A DNA stretch of 64,000 nucleotides from the NCBI RefSeq assembly GCF_000001735.4, contig NC_003071.7, forward strand, positions 9,727,151 to 9,791,150. The letters run 5' to 3'. This DNA comes from Arabidopsis thaliana. Taxonomy: Eukaryota > Streptophyta > Magnoliopsida > Brassicales > Brassicaceae. The notes under the pieces were generated by a model. That model ran no database searches and had not been told where the DNA came from. It saw nothing but the letters and a program-made list of their open reading frames with translations. Numbering within the stretch: the stretch's first letter is position 1; every line of letters starts with the position of its first letter. The position numbers were made by a program, and so were the translations under genes. Below, piece by piece: positions 35,592-46,946 of this stretch.

Positions 35592-36482
35592 TGTTGAACC
35601 AAGGATTCACACAATAGATTTGTTTAAAAGAGGAAAACAAATCTAGTAATTTCTCTTCATTAGGTATTTCATACAAGACTCAATTATAAAGGGGATTCTA
35701 ATCCCTTGTGAAACAGATTAGAGTTTTGATCAAGAACAGAGAAAGAATTAAGGTTTTTAGAAGGTATAGCTGCATCCATGATGGATTGCCTACGTACCCT
35801 GTGAAGGAATCAAGCCATTCGTAGTTCTCACTAGGTATAAAGTTATGTGTTTCTTCTGAGTATCAAAAGATCTTCCTTTTGTGAAGTCCCTGAGGCGCTT
35901 TATATAGGCCGTTAAACCGCCTCCCTAGCGATATTCTCGTAAGATTTCCATTTATCCTTAAGTCGGTTCTGGAGGATAATCGTATTAAAGATATTTTCTT
36001 TATTCTTCGGAGGCTTCAGAAGGATTTCTTGATCCGACATTATCTTCAAACATTCTCCTTTATCATTTCCGAAAGTCCCATAAAAGATCTTATTTTACCG
36101 GAAATGATCCTTTGAGAATGAATGGTTTTTACAAGTCTTTGCCTCAGGTGTTCTTCACGGCTCGGTGGTCGTTTGAGAGGTGGCTTCGAGCAAACGGTAT
36201 GTACCGGTTCGGGGCGCGCTTGATGACTGTCCATTAAGCTCAGTTGGCTGTCTCCAAAGCCGATATATATGTTTCCCGCACCGTTTTCACGATTGGCTCG
36301 GGCTGTGTTCATAGGATTAACATCCGAGCCATTTTACGAAGTCTCTCCAGGACGGTTGATCGAATAAGGTCCCAAGGTGCTTTGTTCTAGGCTAGGGGCC
36401 AATCATATGTTTAACCATGAGGTGATTGTTATTCTTAGACTGTTTGGCTCGGTCTTGCTTGTGGGGGAATCCGACCCCAACA
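35592..36482 (-). mobile_element. Solo LTR (retrotransposon), minus orientation
   Basis: 891 bp bounded by TGTTG and CAACA and flanked by a perfect 5-bp target duplication AAAAT (35587-35591 and 36483-36487). Read on the minus strand it starts TGTTGGGGTCGGATTCCCCC, has a TATATAAAG promoter box about two thirds in (plus-strand 35898-35906) and ends GGATTCTGAACAACA-like with CAACA. No internal region or second LTR is present, so it is a solo LTR left by recombination. The TGTTGGGGTC start resembles Ty3/Gypsy-type LTRs of Arabidopsis; the family is not assigned. Confidence 0.85.
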
Positions 36483-36663
36483 AAAATAATGATCACTACT
36501 TAACTAGCACAAAAGGATAAGCTACATAGCCTACATAGTGTGGTCAAAAACACAATCTACTAATTAATCATATTTATTTCATTAATTAAGTCTTTATTGG
36601 TAATTAGAACATTCCTAAAGAAGGATTTCACAACATTAAATATGGAATGCTGATTGAATATAA

Positions 36664-36786
36664 TCAGGGATTAACTTTAAATGCATGCGGTTTTGGAGGA
36701 TGTGTTTGGGTGTAGATGTAATCAAGGTGAGCATCCGACGTCGTTTTCATCAAACATTCTTCTGTTTCGCACTTCGTCTCCATCTC
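36664..36786 (-). other. Second phytosulfokine terminal exon (alternative or orphan)
   Basis: On the minus strand an AAG acceptor after a T/G-rich tract is followed at 36786 by a 40-codon frame ending in TGA at 36664. It carries the full PSK exon-2 layout: KCETEECLMK, then HLDYIYTQ, then a Pro/Lys tail ending FKVNP. It is a close copy of the exon at 37071-37187. No signal-peptide exon lies between the two copies, so this exon could only be used with the exon 1 at 37312-37413, in the same phase 0. It is either an alternative last exon or a silent duplicate. Confidence 0.75.
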
Positions 36787-37070
36787 CTTCAAACAAACAA
36801 AACAAATTTGTTAAATTCTACTTCATTTCCTTCAAACATTTCATTATGTTTCACAAGCATTTAGTTTAGTTTGGTTTGTTAGAAAAGCCAGAACCAAACT
36901 CTCCATAGATGCAATATTCTTCGACTACTATAAAATTTAACTTATTTAGATTTGTAAAACTAGTAAGAGTTTTACGCAATCATTTCAAAATTGTTTAAAC
37001 GTAAAACTCGAACATAAAAGAATAAGTAGATGATAACATGTAACTTGATGGTTCGTGCTAGTGAATATAA

Positions 37071-37413
37071 TTAGGGATTAACTTTAGGTGCACGCGGAGG
37101 AGGATTTTGGGTATAGATGTAATCGAGGTGAGCATCCGATGTCGTTTTCATCAAACACTCATCGGTTTCACAGTTCTTCTCTATCTCCTTCATACAATTA
37201 AAAGAATTTTTATTAATTTATAACCATATAGATAATTAAATGTAATTCATTAAAATGGTCTCTTCGAAATTAAACATTCAACAATTTGGTTTTGCTAGAA
37301 TGAGTATTTACCGTTGATTTGCTCTGGAGAGTCGAGTCCGGACGAGCCACTGAAGCAAGAACCACGGAGCTAAGTAAAACTGCTGCAACGATAAGAATGT
37401 TAATCTTTGACAT
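37071..37413 (-). CDS. Phytosulfokine precursor (second PSK gene)
   Basis: Minus strand: exon 1 37413-37312 (34 codons) and exon 2 37187-37071 (38 codons plus TAA), phase-0 GT-AG intron of 124 bases, total 72 aa. Exon 1 is a signal peptide (hydrophobic core INILIVAAVLLSSVVLA) and ends like other PSK genes. Exon 2 has the two-Cys acidic stretch (NCETDECL) and HLDYIYTQ. Exon structure and phase equal those of PSK2 in this window. After Tyr sulfation and subtilase release it would give the PSK pentapeptide acting on PSKR receptors. I recall At2g22942 at this place, annotated only as a growth factor. The gene is small and compact, and a duplicate terminal exon lies downstream. Confidence 0.88.
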
Positions 37414-38976
37414 AATATCTTCTTCCTCAATAATCCTTTCTCTCTTTCTTTTTTTTTGGTTTGTAATATATAGAGAGATTGTTACAGGAGAAGAATCAAA
37501 TTACAAGGCAAAATTAGGTAAGACTTTTGGAGCAAGATAGTTTTCCTTTTGGAATAAGATTTGTTTCCTTTTAAAATTAAATTTCCAAAACATTTTATTT
37601 TTGTTACTCATTACTCATTAGACAATCTTTCCACGTCTCTCTTGTTGCATGTTTGTAACGCTTACTTATAGAAATGAATATTCCTTACTTTGTTACAAGA
37701 AAAACAAATCCTTAGTTGACTTCCATTAGCTATTTAATGTTGAGGAAATGCTTTTGACTTAGTTAAAACCTTAATATATACCTTGCATATAAAAATCACT
37801 GATCCTTTGATTATAGAGAAATTCTTAAGATAACATTAAAACAAATTTTATTGACAATTCTACCACACACTTCATAAATTTCCAAAATATCATTAATTCA
37901 CACAATATTAAGGTGGTATTTAAGAGATTTTTCTTTTATTTGAGGCGATTTTGATATTTTCTATTTTTCTATTTTCATTGATTTGATGTATAGTTACTAT
38001 TTAAAGTCTTATTTGTGAAATTTTACAAATGTTGGAAAAAAGCATTTTATGGTGCTATATTTGTCAATTTCCCTTGATTATATATCCTTTTGAAAAGTAA
38101 TGTTTTTTTTATGTGTGTGTATTCATGAACCTTGGAAAAACTACAAATCAGATCATGGTTTGTTTTAGGTGAAAAATTTAGAACACAGTTACGCAAGAAA
38201 GATATCGGTAAATTTTTGTTTCTTTGAATCGAAATTAATCAAAAAGTATTTTCCATTATATAACAACAACTAATCTCTGTTTTTTTTTTTTTTTTTTAAC
38301 AACTAATCTCTTATCAAAATGACACTACAGAATCACGATTGTAAATCTTTAAAAGGCAGTCTGAAAAATATTCATGAGGATGAGATTTTATTCATTCATG
38401 GTTGTAAGTAATCATTATGTAAAGTTTAGGATAAGGACGTTCAAAATCATATAAAAAAACTCTACGAATAAAGTTTATAGTCTATCATATTGATTCATAT
38501 TTCATAGAAAGTTACTGGAAAACATTACACAAGTATTCTCGATTTTTACGAGTTTGTTTAGTAGTCGCAAAATTTTATTTTACTTTTGAGTATACGAACC
38601 CATAAGCTGATTTTCTTTCCAAGTTCCAATAATGATATCATAGTGTACTCTTCATGAATGTTTCAAGCATATAATTATAACGTTCATAAGTAATATTCTA
38701 CTGCATGTTTGTTATTATAAATTAACTAATAATCGAACGTATGAGTTTTGATTGAGATTGTTGTGCTCACGAAATGAAGGACTCGGTCAATTCTAAAGCT
38801 TAAAATAAGAAGCTCAGATCTTAAAACTCGCTTTCGTCTTCGTCCTCCATTTAAGTTTGCGATTCTTTTGCTCTTCTTTCTCTCTCACATTTTTGTCCCA
38901 AAACAATAAAAAGAAACAATAATAGAAAGTGTTACAGAAAAAGAAAGAAAACTATCATTGAAGTTGGGAAGGAGAA
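37414..38976. other. Intergenic region between PSK gene and ACA7
   Basis: No gene seen. The left part is the PSK promoter (minus direction). At 38265-38311 a run of about 18 T is flanked by an exact 14-bp direct repeat (AACAACTAATCTCT). The right end is ACA7 leader, A-rich and purine-rich. Confidence 0.6.
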
Positions 38977-41900
38977 ATGGAGAGTTACCTCAACTCGAAT
39001 TTCGACGTTAAGGCGAAGCATTCGTCGGAGGAAGTGCTAGAAAAATGGCGGAATCTTTGCAGTGTCGTCAAGAACCCGAAACGTCGGTTTCGATTCACTG
39101 CCAATCTCTCCAAACGTTACGAAGCTGCTGCCATGCGCCGCACCAACCAGGTCCTCCTTCTTTTTATGTCTCTTGATCAGCACCTACCTTGTATAGCAAT
39201 CTAACTTCTAAAGCCGTTTACCTAATATTTTCCCTCCCAAATTATTTGAAAATTTTCAATGTATATATAGGAGAAATTAAGGATTGCAGTTCTCGTGTCA
39301 AAAGCCGCATTTCAATTTATCTCTGGTGAGTTATTAATCTGAGAAAAAGGAAACTTCAAATCTTAATTTTTGCATTTCTGTAAGAAAGTGTTCTGTTCTT
39401 GATTTCAAAAAATGTGGTTTTTTTTTTTTTAGGTGTTTCTCCAAGTGACTACAAGGTGCCTGAGGAAGTTAAAGCAGCAGGCTTTGACATTTGTGCAGAC
39501 GAGTTAGGATCAATAGTGGAAGGTCATGATGTGAAGAAGCTCAAGTTCCATGGTGGTGTTGATGGTCTTTCAGGTAAGCTCAAGGCATGTCCCAATGCTG
39601 GTCTCTCAACAGGTGAACCTGAGCAGTTAAGCAAACGACAAGAGCTTTTCGGAATCAATAAGTTTGCAGAGAGTGAATTACGAAGTTTCTGGGTGTTTGT
39701 TTGGGAAGCACTTCAAGATATGACTCTTATGATTCTTGGTGTTTGTGCTTTCGTCTCTTTGATTGTTGGGATTGCAACTGAAGGATGGCCTCAAGGATCG
39801 CATGATGGTCTTGGCATTGTTGCTAGTATTCTTTTAGTTGTGTTTGTGACAGCAACTAGTGACTATAGACAATCTTTGCAGTTCCGGGATTTGGATAAAG
39901 AGAAGAAGAAGATCACGGTTCAAGTTACGCGAAACGGGTTTAGACAAAAGATGTCTATATATGATTTGCTCCCTGGAGATGTTGTTCATCTTGCTATCGG
40001 AGATCAAGTCCCTGCAGATGGTCTTTTCCTCTCGGGATTCTCTGTTGTTATCGATGAATCGAGTTTAACTGGAGAGAGTGAGCCTGTGATGGTGACTGCA
40101 CAGAACCCTTTCCTTCTCTCTGGAACCAAAGTTCAAGATGGGTCATGTAAGATGTTGGTTACAACAGTTGGGATGAGAACTCAATGGGGAAAGTTAATGG
40201 CAACACTTAGTGAAGGAGGAGATGACGAAACTCCGTTGCAGGTGAAACTTAATGGAGTTGCAACCATCATTGGGAAAATTGGTCTTTCCTTCGCTATTGT
40301 TACCTTTGCGGTTTTGGTACAAGGAATGTTTATGAGGAAGCTTTCATTAGGCCCTCATTGGTGGTGGTCCGGAGATGATGCATTAGAGCTTTTGGAGTAT
40401 TTTGCTATTGCTGTCACAATTGTTGTTGTTGCGGTTCCTGAAGGTTTACCATTAGCTGTCACACTTAGTCTCGCGTTTGCGATGAAGAAGATGATGAACG
40501 ATAAAGCGCTTGTTCGCCATTTAGCAGCTTGTGAGACAATGGGATCTGCAACTACCATTTGTAGTGACAAGACTGGTACATTAACAACAAATCACATGAC
40601 TGTTGTGAAATCTTGCATTTGTATGAATGTTCAAGATGTAGCTAGCAAAAGTTCTAGTTTACAATCTGATATCCCTGAAGCTGCCTTGAAACTACTTCTC
40701 CAGTTGATTTTTAATAATACCGGTGGAGAAGTTGTTGTGAACGAACGTGGCAAGACTGAGATATTGGGGACACCAACAGAGACTGCTATATTGGAGTTAG
40801 GACTATCTCTTGGAGGTAAGTTTCAAGAAGAGAGACAATCTAACAAAGTTATTAAAGTTGAGCCTTTTAACTCAACAAAGAAAAGAATGGGAGTAGTCAT
40901 TGAGCTGCCTGAAGGAGGACGCATTCGCGCTCACACGAAAGGAGCTTCAGAGATAGTTTTAGCGGCTTGTGATAAAGTCATCAACTCAAGTGGTGAAGTT
41001 GTTCCGCTTGATGATGAATCCATCAAGTTCTTGAATGTTACAATCGATGAGTTTGCAAATGAAGCTCTTCGTACTCTTTGCCTTGCTTATATGGATATCG
41101 AAAGCGGGTTTTCGGCTGATGAAGGTATTCCGGAAAAAGGGTTTACATGCATAGGGATTGTTGGTATCAAAGACCCTGTTCGTCCTGGAGTTCGGGAGTC
41201 CGTGGAACTTTGTCGCCGTGCGGGTATTATGGTGAGAATGGTTACAGGAGATAACATTAACACCGCAAAGGCTATTGCTAGAGAATGTGGAATTCTCACT
41301 GATGATGGTATAGCAATTGAAGGTCCTGTGTTTAGAGAGAAGAACCAAGAAGAGATGCTTGAACTCATTCCCAAGATTCAGGTAACTTTTCAAGATTTAG
41401 ATATTTTTTGCTTTCTTGATAAGTCTTTAAACCATAACTTTTTTTTTTCTTGACAGGTCATGGCTCGTTCTTCCCCAATGGACAAGCATACACTGGTGAA
41501 GCAGTTGAGGACTACTTTTGATGAAGTTGTTGCTGTGACTGGCGACGGGACAAACGATGCACCAGCGCTCCACGAGGCTGACATAGGATTAGCAATGGGC
41601 ATTGCCGGGACTGAAGTGAGTATCATATATCCAAATAAGTCTAATGTTATTATGCAAACGACTCAAACATTTTTTTAAACTCTTTTAGGTAGCGAAAGAG
41701 ATTGCGGATGTCATCATTCTCGACGATAACTTCAGCACAATCGTCACCGTAGCGAAATGGGGACGTTCTGTTTACATTAACATTCAGAAATTTGTGCAGT
41801 TTCAACTAACAGTCAATGTTGTTGCCCTTATTGTTAACTTCTCTTCAGCTTGCTTGACTGGTAAGTTAAAGAAATTAGCTGATTCTGTTTTTATTCAAAT

Positions 41901-42616
41901 TTTCATTTTTTTACAATTATATTGTCTTCGTTTCTATCTTTACTTTTGTTTCTAAATTAATTCACAGGAAGTGCTCCTCTAACTGCTGTTCAACTGCTTT
42001 GGGTTAACATGATCATGGACACACTTGGAGCTCTTGCTCTAGCTACAGAACCTCCGAACAACGAGCTGATGAAACGTATGCCTGTTGGAAGAAGAGGGAA
42101 TTTCATTACCAATGCGATGTGGAGAAACATCTTAGGACAAGCTGTGTATCAATTTATTATCATATGGATTCTACAGGCCAAAGGGAAGTCCATGTTTGGT
42201 CTTGTTGGTTCTGACTCTACTCTCGTATTGAACACACTTATCTTCAACTGCTTTGTATTCTGCCAGGTAATTTATAACAATCATAAGTTATACTCAAAAC
42301 ACTTAAAAGTGTTAACCTACACTTGTAGATTTTATGGTATGACTAACTTTTGGGTGGTTTGTTCTTAATGTTTCAGGTTTTCAATGAAGTAAGCTCGCGG
42401 GAGATGGAAGAGATCGATGTTTTCAAAGGCATACTCGACAACTATGTTTTCGTGGTTGTTATTGGTGCAACAGTTTTCTTTCAGATCATAATCATTGAGT
42501 TCTTGGGCACATTTGCAAGCACCACACCTCTTACAATAGTTCAATGGTTCTTCAGCATTTTCGTTGGCTTCTTGGGTATGCCGATCGCTGCTGGCTTGAA
42601 GAAAATACCCGTGTGA
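38977..42616 (+). CDS. ACA7: Autoinhibited Ca2+-ATPase (P2B type), ACA7
   Basis: Seven exons: 38977-39150, 39271-39325, 39433-41381, 41457-41615, 41689-41860, 41968-42266 and 42377-42616, giving 1015 aa. The N-terminus carries the plant-type autoinhibitory, calmodulin-binding segment ([20 protein letters not shown] and onward). Key P-type motifs are present: TGES actuator loop, DKTGTLT with the phosphorylated Asp near residue 455, KGASE in the nucleotide domain, MVTGDN and GDGTNDAP. About ten membrane segments flank these. It exports Ca2+ from the cytosol with activation by Ca2+-calmodulin. ACA7 (At2g22950) is a close relative of ACA2 on chromosome 4, and I recall ACA7 as acting in pollen development. 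A decayed copy of its last exon lies 3.6 kb downstream. Confidence 0.95.
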
Positions 42617-43743
42617 TCGAAGACACAATGCTGATAACAATCTTTCTCTTATATAACAGAAGTTCCTATTGACACATTGCAAATTTTTCACAAAGCTTGC
42701 ATTTTTGCAATTTTTTCCTTTTTGATATTGTTGACTAAGTTTGAGTTAAATAGGCTAAGGAGAATTAATATACTCATCCATTTTTTTTTGTTTCTATGTT
42801 CTTGAAATGAATCCATCTTGTCAAAAAATCAAAAACAAAAACTTGGACTAGTACGAGAATTGCAAAGATATATGATTGAAGTGATCATTAAAGAACATAG
42901 AAGAAAGTGGACCATACTGTATTTATAATCCTAAGAGTGATCATGTGGCTTTTCTTGGGGGAGCCTTAATTGTGATCCACTATCAAAAAGATTCCATTCG
43001 AATTCTGTGGATCTTAGTTGTGGTTGAAACATAATTCTGAAAATGACTAGAGTTATGAACAAGCCCCTTTTAAAATACAAGGCAAAAAAGTTAGCGACTT
43101 TCATACAAATCAGATACTTCCCATCACAAATCATCAACGAAAAATCCAAGAAAACAGTTAACTCTCAAAGAATATCCTGATTAATTTATTTAAATAAAAT
43201 TATAATAGAAATGAGTAAAACTACTGTTTAAATTTATATTATTAATTAATTATAATACAAAAGCAACATGACATATATTAAATAAAAAAATGCAATGACC
43301 GACCAAAAAATACAATGACATAAAAATACATACTTAGTACCAACATTGAAAATGCAAAATCAAGATTTGACAATACTACGAAATTGTAGAAGTGTAGATA
43401 AAATTAGATGTGTAGTGATTCCAGTTCCCAAATTCTTTGATATTTTTGTTAATTCCAAATTTCTTTAATATTGATGTACCAAAATAGTAAGTGATTCCAA
43501 CTTCTTCAATATTGCTGCAAGGCTGCATGCACCGAAATAGTAAGTGATTCCAAATTTGTTTCCAAAATAGTTATTGTCAAAACCAACCCCGTGTAAGGTT
43601 TGGAGGTACACACAAAAAATCTACTCGACGTGGAGCGACCAGTGATCATTGAATCAAAAATGCAACCTACCCACTATTGTTTTGGTAACTAACTATATTA
43701 GATCATTTTTACCATAAAATGGATTTCGAAATTAACAGAGAAA
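42617..43743. other. Intergenic region after ACA7
   Basis: Probable ACA7 3' UTR to about 42760, then AT-rich DNA. The stretch 42399-42930 (ACA7 last exon and downstream) matches 46031-46559. The end is the promoter of the truncated SCPL gene. No other gene seen. Confidence 0.65.
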
Positions 43744-45782
43744 ATGAGAACTTTTTCACCCAAGTTGCTGCTTCTTCTTTTACTTGTTTTAAGACATCAT
43801 GCTGAATCTGGCTCTATCGTCAAGTTTCTTCCCGGTTTTGAAGGCCCTCTTCCTTTCGAACTTGAAACCGGGTTTGTATAATTTTCTCTTTTTTTCCTTA
43901 TCAATCCAAATATGTGTTTTAGTTCGTCGGGTAATCATAATGGAGTGAAGAGAGATATTTGAAGAATTGTGTATTGTTCTCATAATAATGAAGGTTATGC
44001 ACTTATGCTTATGATACATATATTCTTATAGCAGAAATATTTCTTAGAGTTATACAAAAATTTCTTAATATATTCACACAATATTTATGATACCTTTTGA
44101 CATCTTCTATAAATCATTTTTCTGAATAAAGGTACATCGGTATTGGTGAAGAAGAAGGATATTGAATTTGAGAAAAGGAATTGATCATGGACACACTTGT
44201 ATTCTGCATGTGATAGTTTTAATCAATATACCTTTAGGGATTCTGAATATCAAACTAATAAATCATGAAAAGAATATCATTTCGTTTATGTTAAAGGGGT
44301 TCTGAAAAGAATACCATTTTAGATATTTTTCAAAACTCCTTAAAAGCTTACTTATGCACCACGGCTTATGCAGGGCTACCACAGTACACTAGCTAAATAT
44401 TGGGCCAATGACGAGAGGGTACGTGAAGCTCTTCAAATAAGAAAGGTATATGACATTAATTTTGTCGAGGGAAATAAATAATGTCAATATCATTTAAAGA
44501 TCAATGACACATCATCATTAGAGAGCATATGAAAAGTTAATATATGTTCAACCATTACTTGCATATTAAATCAGTTAATATGAATTTATTGATATAAAAA
44601 GTCACAAAACAAAAACATATAATATTTTTTTTGAATCTAATCCAAAAATATTTAAAATGTAAAAAATAATAATACAAGATTTTAATTTATTTTACATCTT
44701 CATTTCTTTTCTAAATGTTTTAATTATCATTCTTGCCATCTCTTTTATACTTCAATTTATATTAATTAGTTAGTTACAATGTATATTTATTGTATAGGTT
44801 CGAGGAATTTGAAGTATTTTCTATTGTATATGGTATAAGATACCAAAGGACACAAGTCTAATCGCATGTGCTCTTCTCGTTTGGTTAAAAATCGCTGTGA
44901 TTGTTTTTTTACTAAAAATCAAGCTAGATGTCATATTAGGAACTATATGTTAATAACTTCATATTGCGGCCATTGTTACGTAGGTGTTGGAAATAGACAT
45001 TTTTGTTATACAATCACTAGACATTTTTCTTCTTCATCTTTTTTTTTTTTGACTTACATGAATATAACTTATAAGTTCTTACTTCATAAATTAGGGTCAT
45101 AAGAGTGAGCAGATGTTGTTTGATATAACTGGATATCTTCTATATATGATTACAGGGAAGTATAGGAAAATGGATACGATGTAATTCGAATATACATTAC
45201 GATGACGACATTATTAGCAGCATACCATATCATATGAATAACAGCATCAACGGATACCGATCTCTTATTTACAGGTTTGATTAAAATTACATTTTAAAGA
45301 ATCGATCTAGTTCTCTATACAAACTATGCGGTTTTTGGTAAACAGTGGTGATCACGATATGGAGGTACCTTTCCTTGCAACTGAAGCTTGGATAAGATCT
45401 CTTAATTATCCTATTATTGATGATTGGAGGCCTTGGATAATAAACAATCAGATTGCTGGGTGAATAATTTTTACAATTTTTTTTTTTGCTTCTTTATTCA
45501 TTAACTCAGTCGAATCATGAGCTCATTAGTCATTTTGAAATCCCTCTTACGATTTTCTTGGACAGATACACGATGACCTATGCCAATAAGATGACATATG
45601 CTACTATCAAGGCAAGTTTTTTTTTTTGTTCTTACTCTTAATGTTTTTTATTACACAAATCATTTTGTTTCTCAGTAACTGTTTTGAGGGGTTTACTATA
45701 GGGAGGTGGACACACTGCAGAGTATAAACCAGCGGAGAGCTTTATCATGTTCCAACGATGGATCAGTGGCCAGCCTCTGTAA
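43744..45782 (+). pseudogene. Truncated SCPL gene with internal deletion
   Basis: Exon 1 (43744-43871) keeps the signal peptide and the SCPL N-terminus. Exon 2 starts at 44132 but reaches a stop at 44163-44165 after [10 protein letters not shown]. Most of exon 2 and exons 3-9 are gone, including the GDSYSG catalytic Ser. Exon 10 to exon 14 equivalents follow with family-exact lengths: 44374-44445, 45156-45274, 45346-45459, 45566-45611 and 45702-45782. They have open frames, the Asp motif SGDHD and the His motif GGGHTAEY. The last intron keeps the GC donor (AAG|GCAAGT). A patch at 44182-44207 matches ACA7 exon 6. It cannot make an active acyltransferase. I recall it as At2g22960. Confidence 0.9.
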
Positions 45783-45837
45783 TAATAAGAGATGATGATG
45801 CCCTATGCCAATGAAAAAGAAATATTTGTAGCATCAA

Positions 45838-45841
<4 letters not shown>

Positions 45842-45872
<31 letters not shown>
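45842..45872. repeat. TA microsatellite
   Basis: About fifteen TA units some 60 bases after the stop codon of the truncated SCPL gene. Confidence 0.95.
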
Positions 45873-45875
<3 letters not shown>

Positions 45876-46030
45876 TACAATTTAATCTACTACAATATTG
45901 TAAAAGAAGATCATCTTTAAGAAATAAAAATATTTTTAAAATGGGCTCTCAACAAAACAAAACTGTGTAAGTCCAAACGTCTCATAAATAATTAATCATA
46001 ATATTCATGTCTCCAATCAAATAAACCTGA

Positions 46031-46559
46031 GGGAGATGGAAGAGATCGATGTTTCCAAAGGCATACTCGACAACTATGCTTTCGATTTTATCAAAAAAAA
46101 ACTATATTTTTGTGGATGTTATAAGTTTTCTTTCAGATCATAATCATTGAGTTCTTGGGCACATTTGCAAGCACCACACCTCTTACAATAGTCCAATGTT
46201 TCTTGAGCATATTTGGCTTCTTGGGCATGCCGATCGCTGCGGGCTAGAAGAAAATACCCGTGTGATCGAAGACACAATGCCGATAACAACCTTGCTCTTG
46301 TAGGACATAAATTCCTTGACACATGCAAAAGTTTTACAAAGCTTTTGCCTTTTTGTATATCCCCTTTTTATTTTACATTGTTGACCAAATTTGAGTCAAA
46401 TAGGCTAATGACAATTAATCTACTCATCAATTCTTTTTTCTTTGTTCTTGAAATGAATCCATTTTATCAAGAATGAAAACAAAAATTTGAACTAAACCGA
46501 GACTTGCCGAAAAACGGTTAAGTCATCATTAATAAACAACGCAGGAAGTGGATCATATT
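46031..46559 (+). pseudogene. Decayed copy of the ACA7 last exon and 3' flank
   Basis: Closely matches ACA7 42399-42930: GGGAGATGGAAGAGATCGAT at the start, the segment coding for the last membrane helix, and the downstream flank including TTCTTGAAATGAATCCAT. The coding part is broken by a frameshift with an A run near 46091, deletions, and an in-frame TAG where ACA7 has the GLKK tail. No ACA7 exons 1-6 are present. It marks a duplication that carried the ACA7 3' end along with an SCPL gene. Confidence 0.92.
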
Positions 46560-46946
46560 TTTTTTTTTTTAAATGTAAAATTTATTCATCAAAAAAGATC
46601 ATAGTTACAATTAGTCTGTTCATTTCGTCGCCGCGGGTACCTGCGGCCACTAAACAAACAGACTATATATGCATCTATGATCATCTTAATGTCTTTGATG
46701 AGTTTGGCTTGGTATTTCGGTAATTCACCGTGTCTCCACTGGTTTTGTTCTCGTCAGATTGTGTAGATAGTGGCTTGAAAGGCGTATCGCAAAATGAAAC
46801 AATGGGTGCGACTAATACTAGAATCTGAGATTGCTTTAAGGATATCACCAAACTGGTACGTGTCAGTTGCTGAGATATCCCATGAGTGAGCTTGTACCAA
46901 ATCTGAGACGTGACATTACATGAGAAGAAGAGGTGATCACGATAAG
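46560..46946 (-). mobile_element. 5'-truncated LINE fragment
   Basis: Read on the minus strand it encodes pieces of the C-terminal zf-RVT region of plant LINEs: DHLFFSC near the start and ATIYTIWRERNQWRHG later, with one or more frame changes. It ends in a poly-A tail (T run at about 46560-46570 on the plus strand). Imperfect flanking repeats (AGGAAGTGGATCATATT on the left, AAGAAAGTGGATCGTATT on the right) look like an aged target duplication. It is inserted in the ACA7 duplicate. Borders are accurate to about 5 bases. Confidence 0.75.

Noticed and set aside
36046..36312. 88-codon minus-strand frame with charged residues
   Set aside because: Lies entirely within the solo LTR and has no domain; chance frame in LTR U3/R sequence.
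44866..45102. 78-codon frame with several Cys inside the SCPL pseudogene
   Set aside because: Falls in an intron between exon 10 and 11 equivalents, with no signal peptide or regular Cys spacing.
45842..45872. TA run as an origin-like or structural element
   Set aside because: Plain microsatellite; nothing around it suggests a function.
46119..46328. Cys-containing minus-strand frame, also seen antisense to the end of ACA7 (42365-42691)
   Set aside because: Antisense shadow of the ACA7 last exon and its copy; similarity between the two only reflects the duplication.
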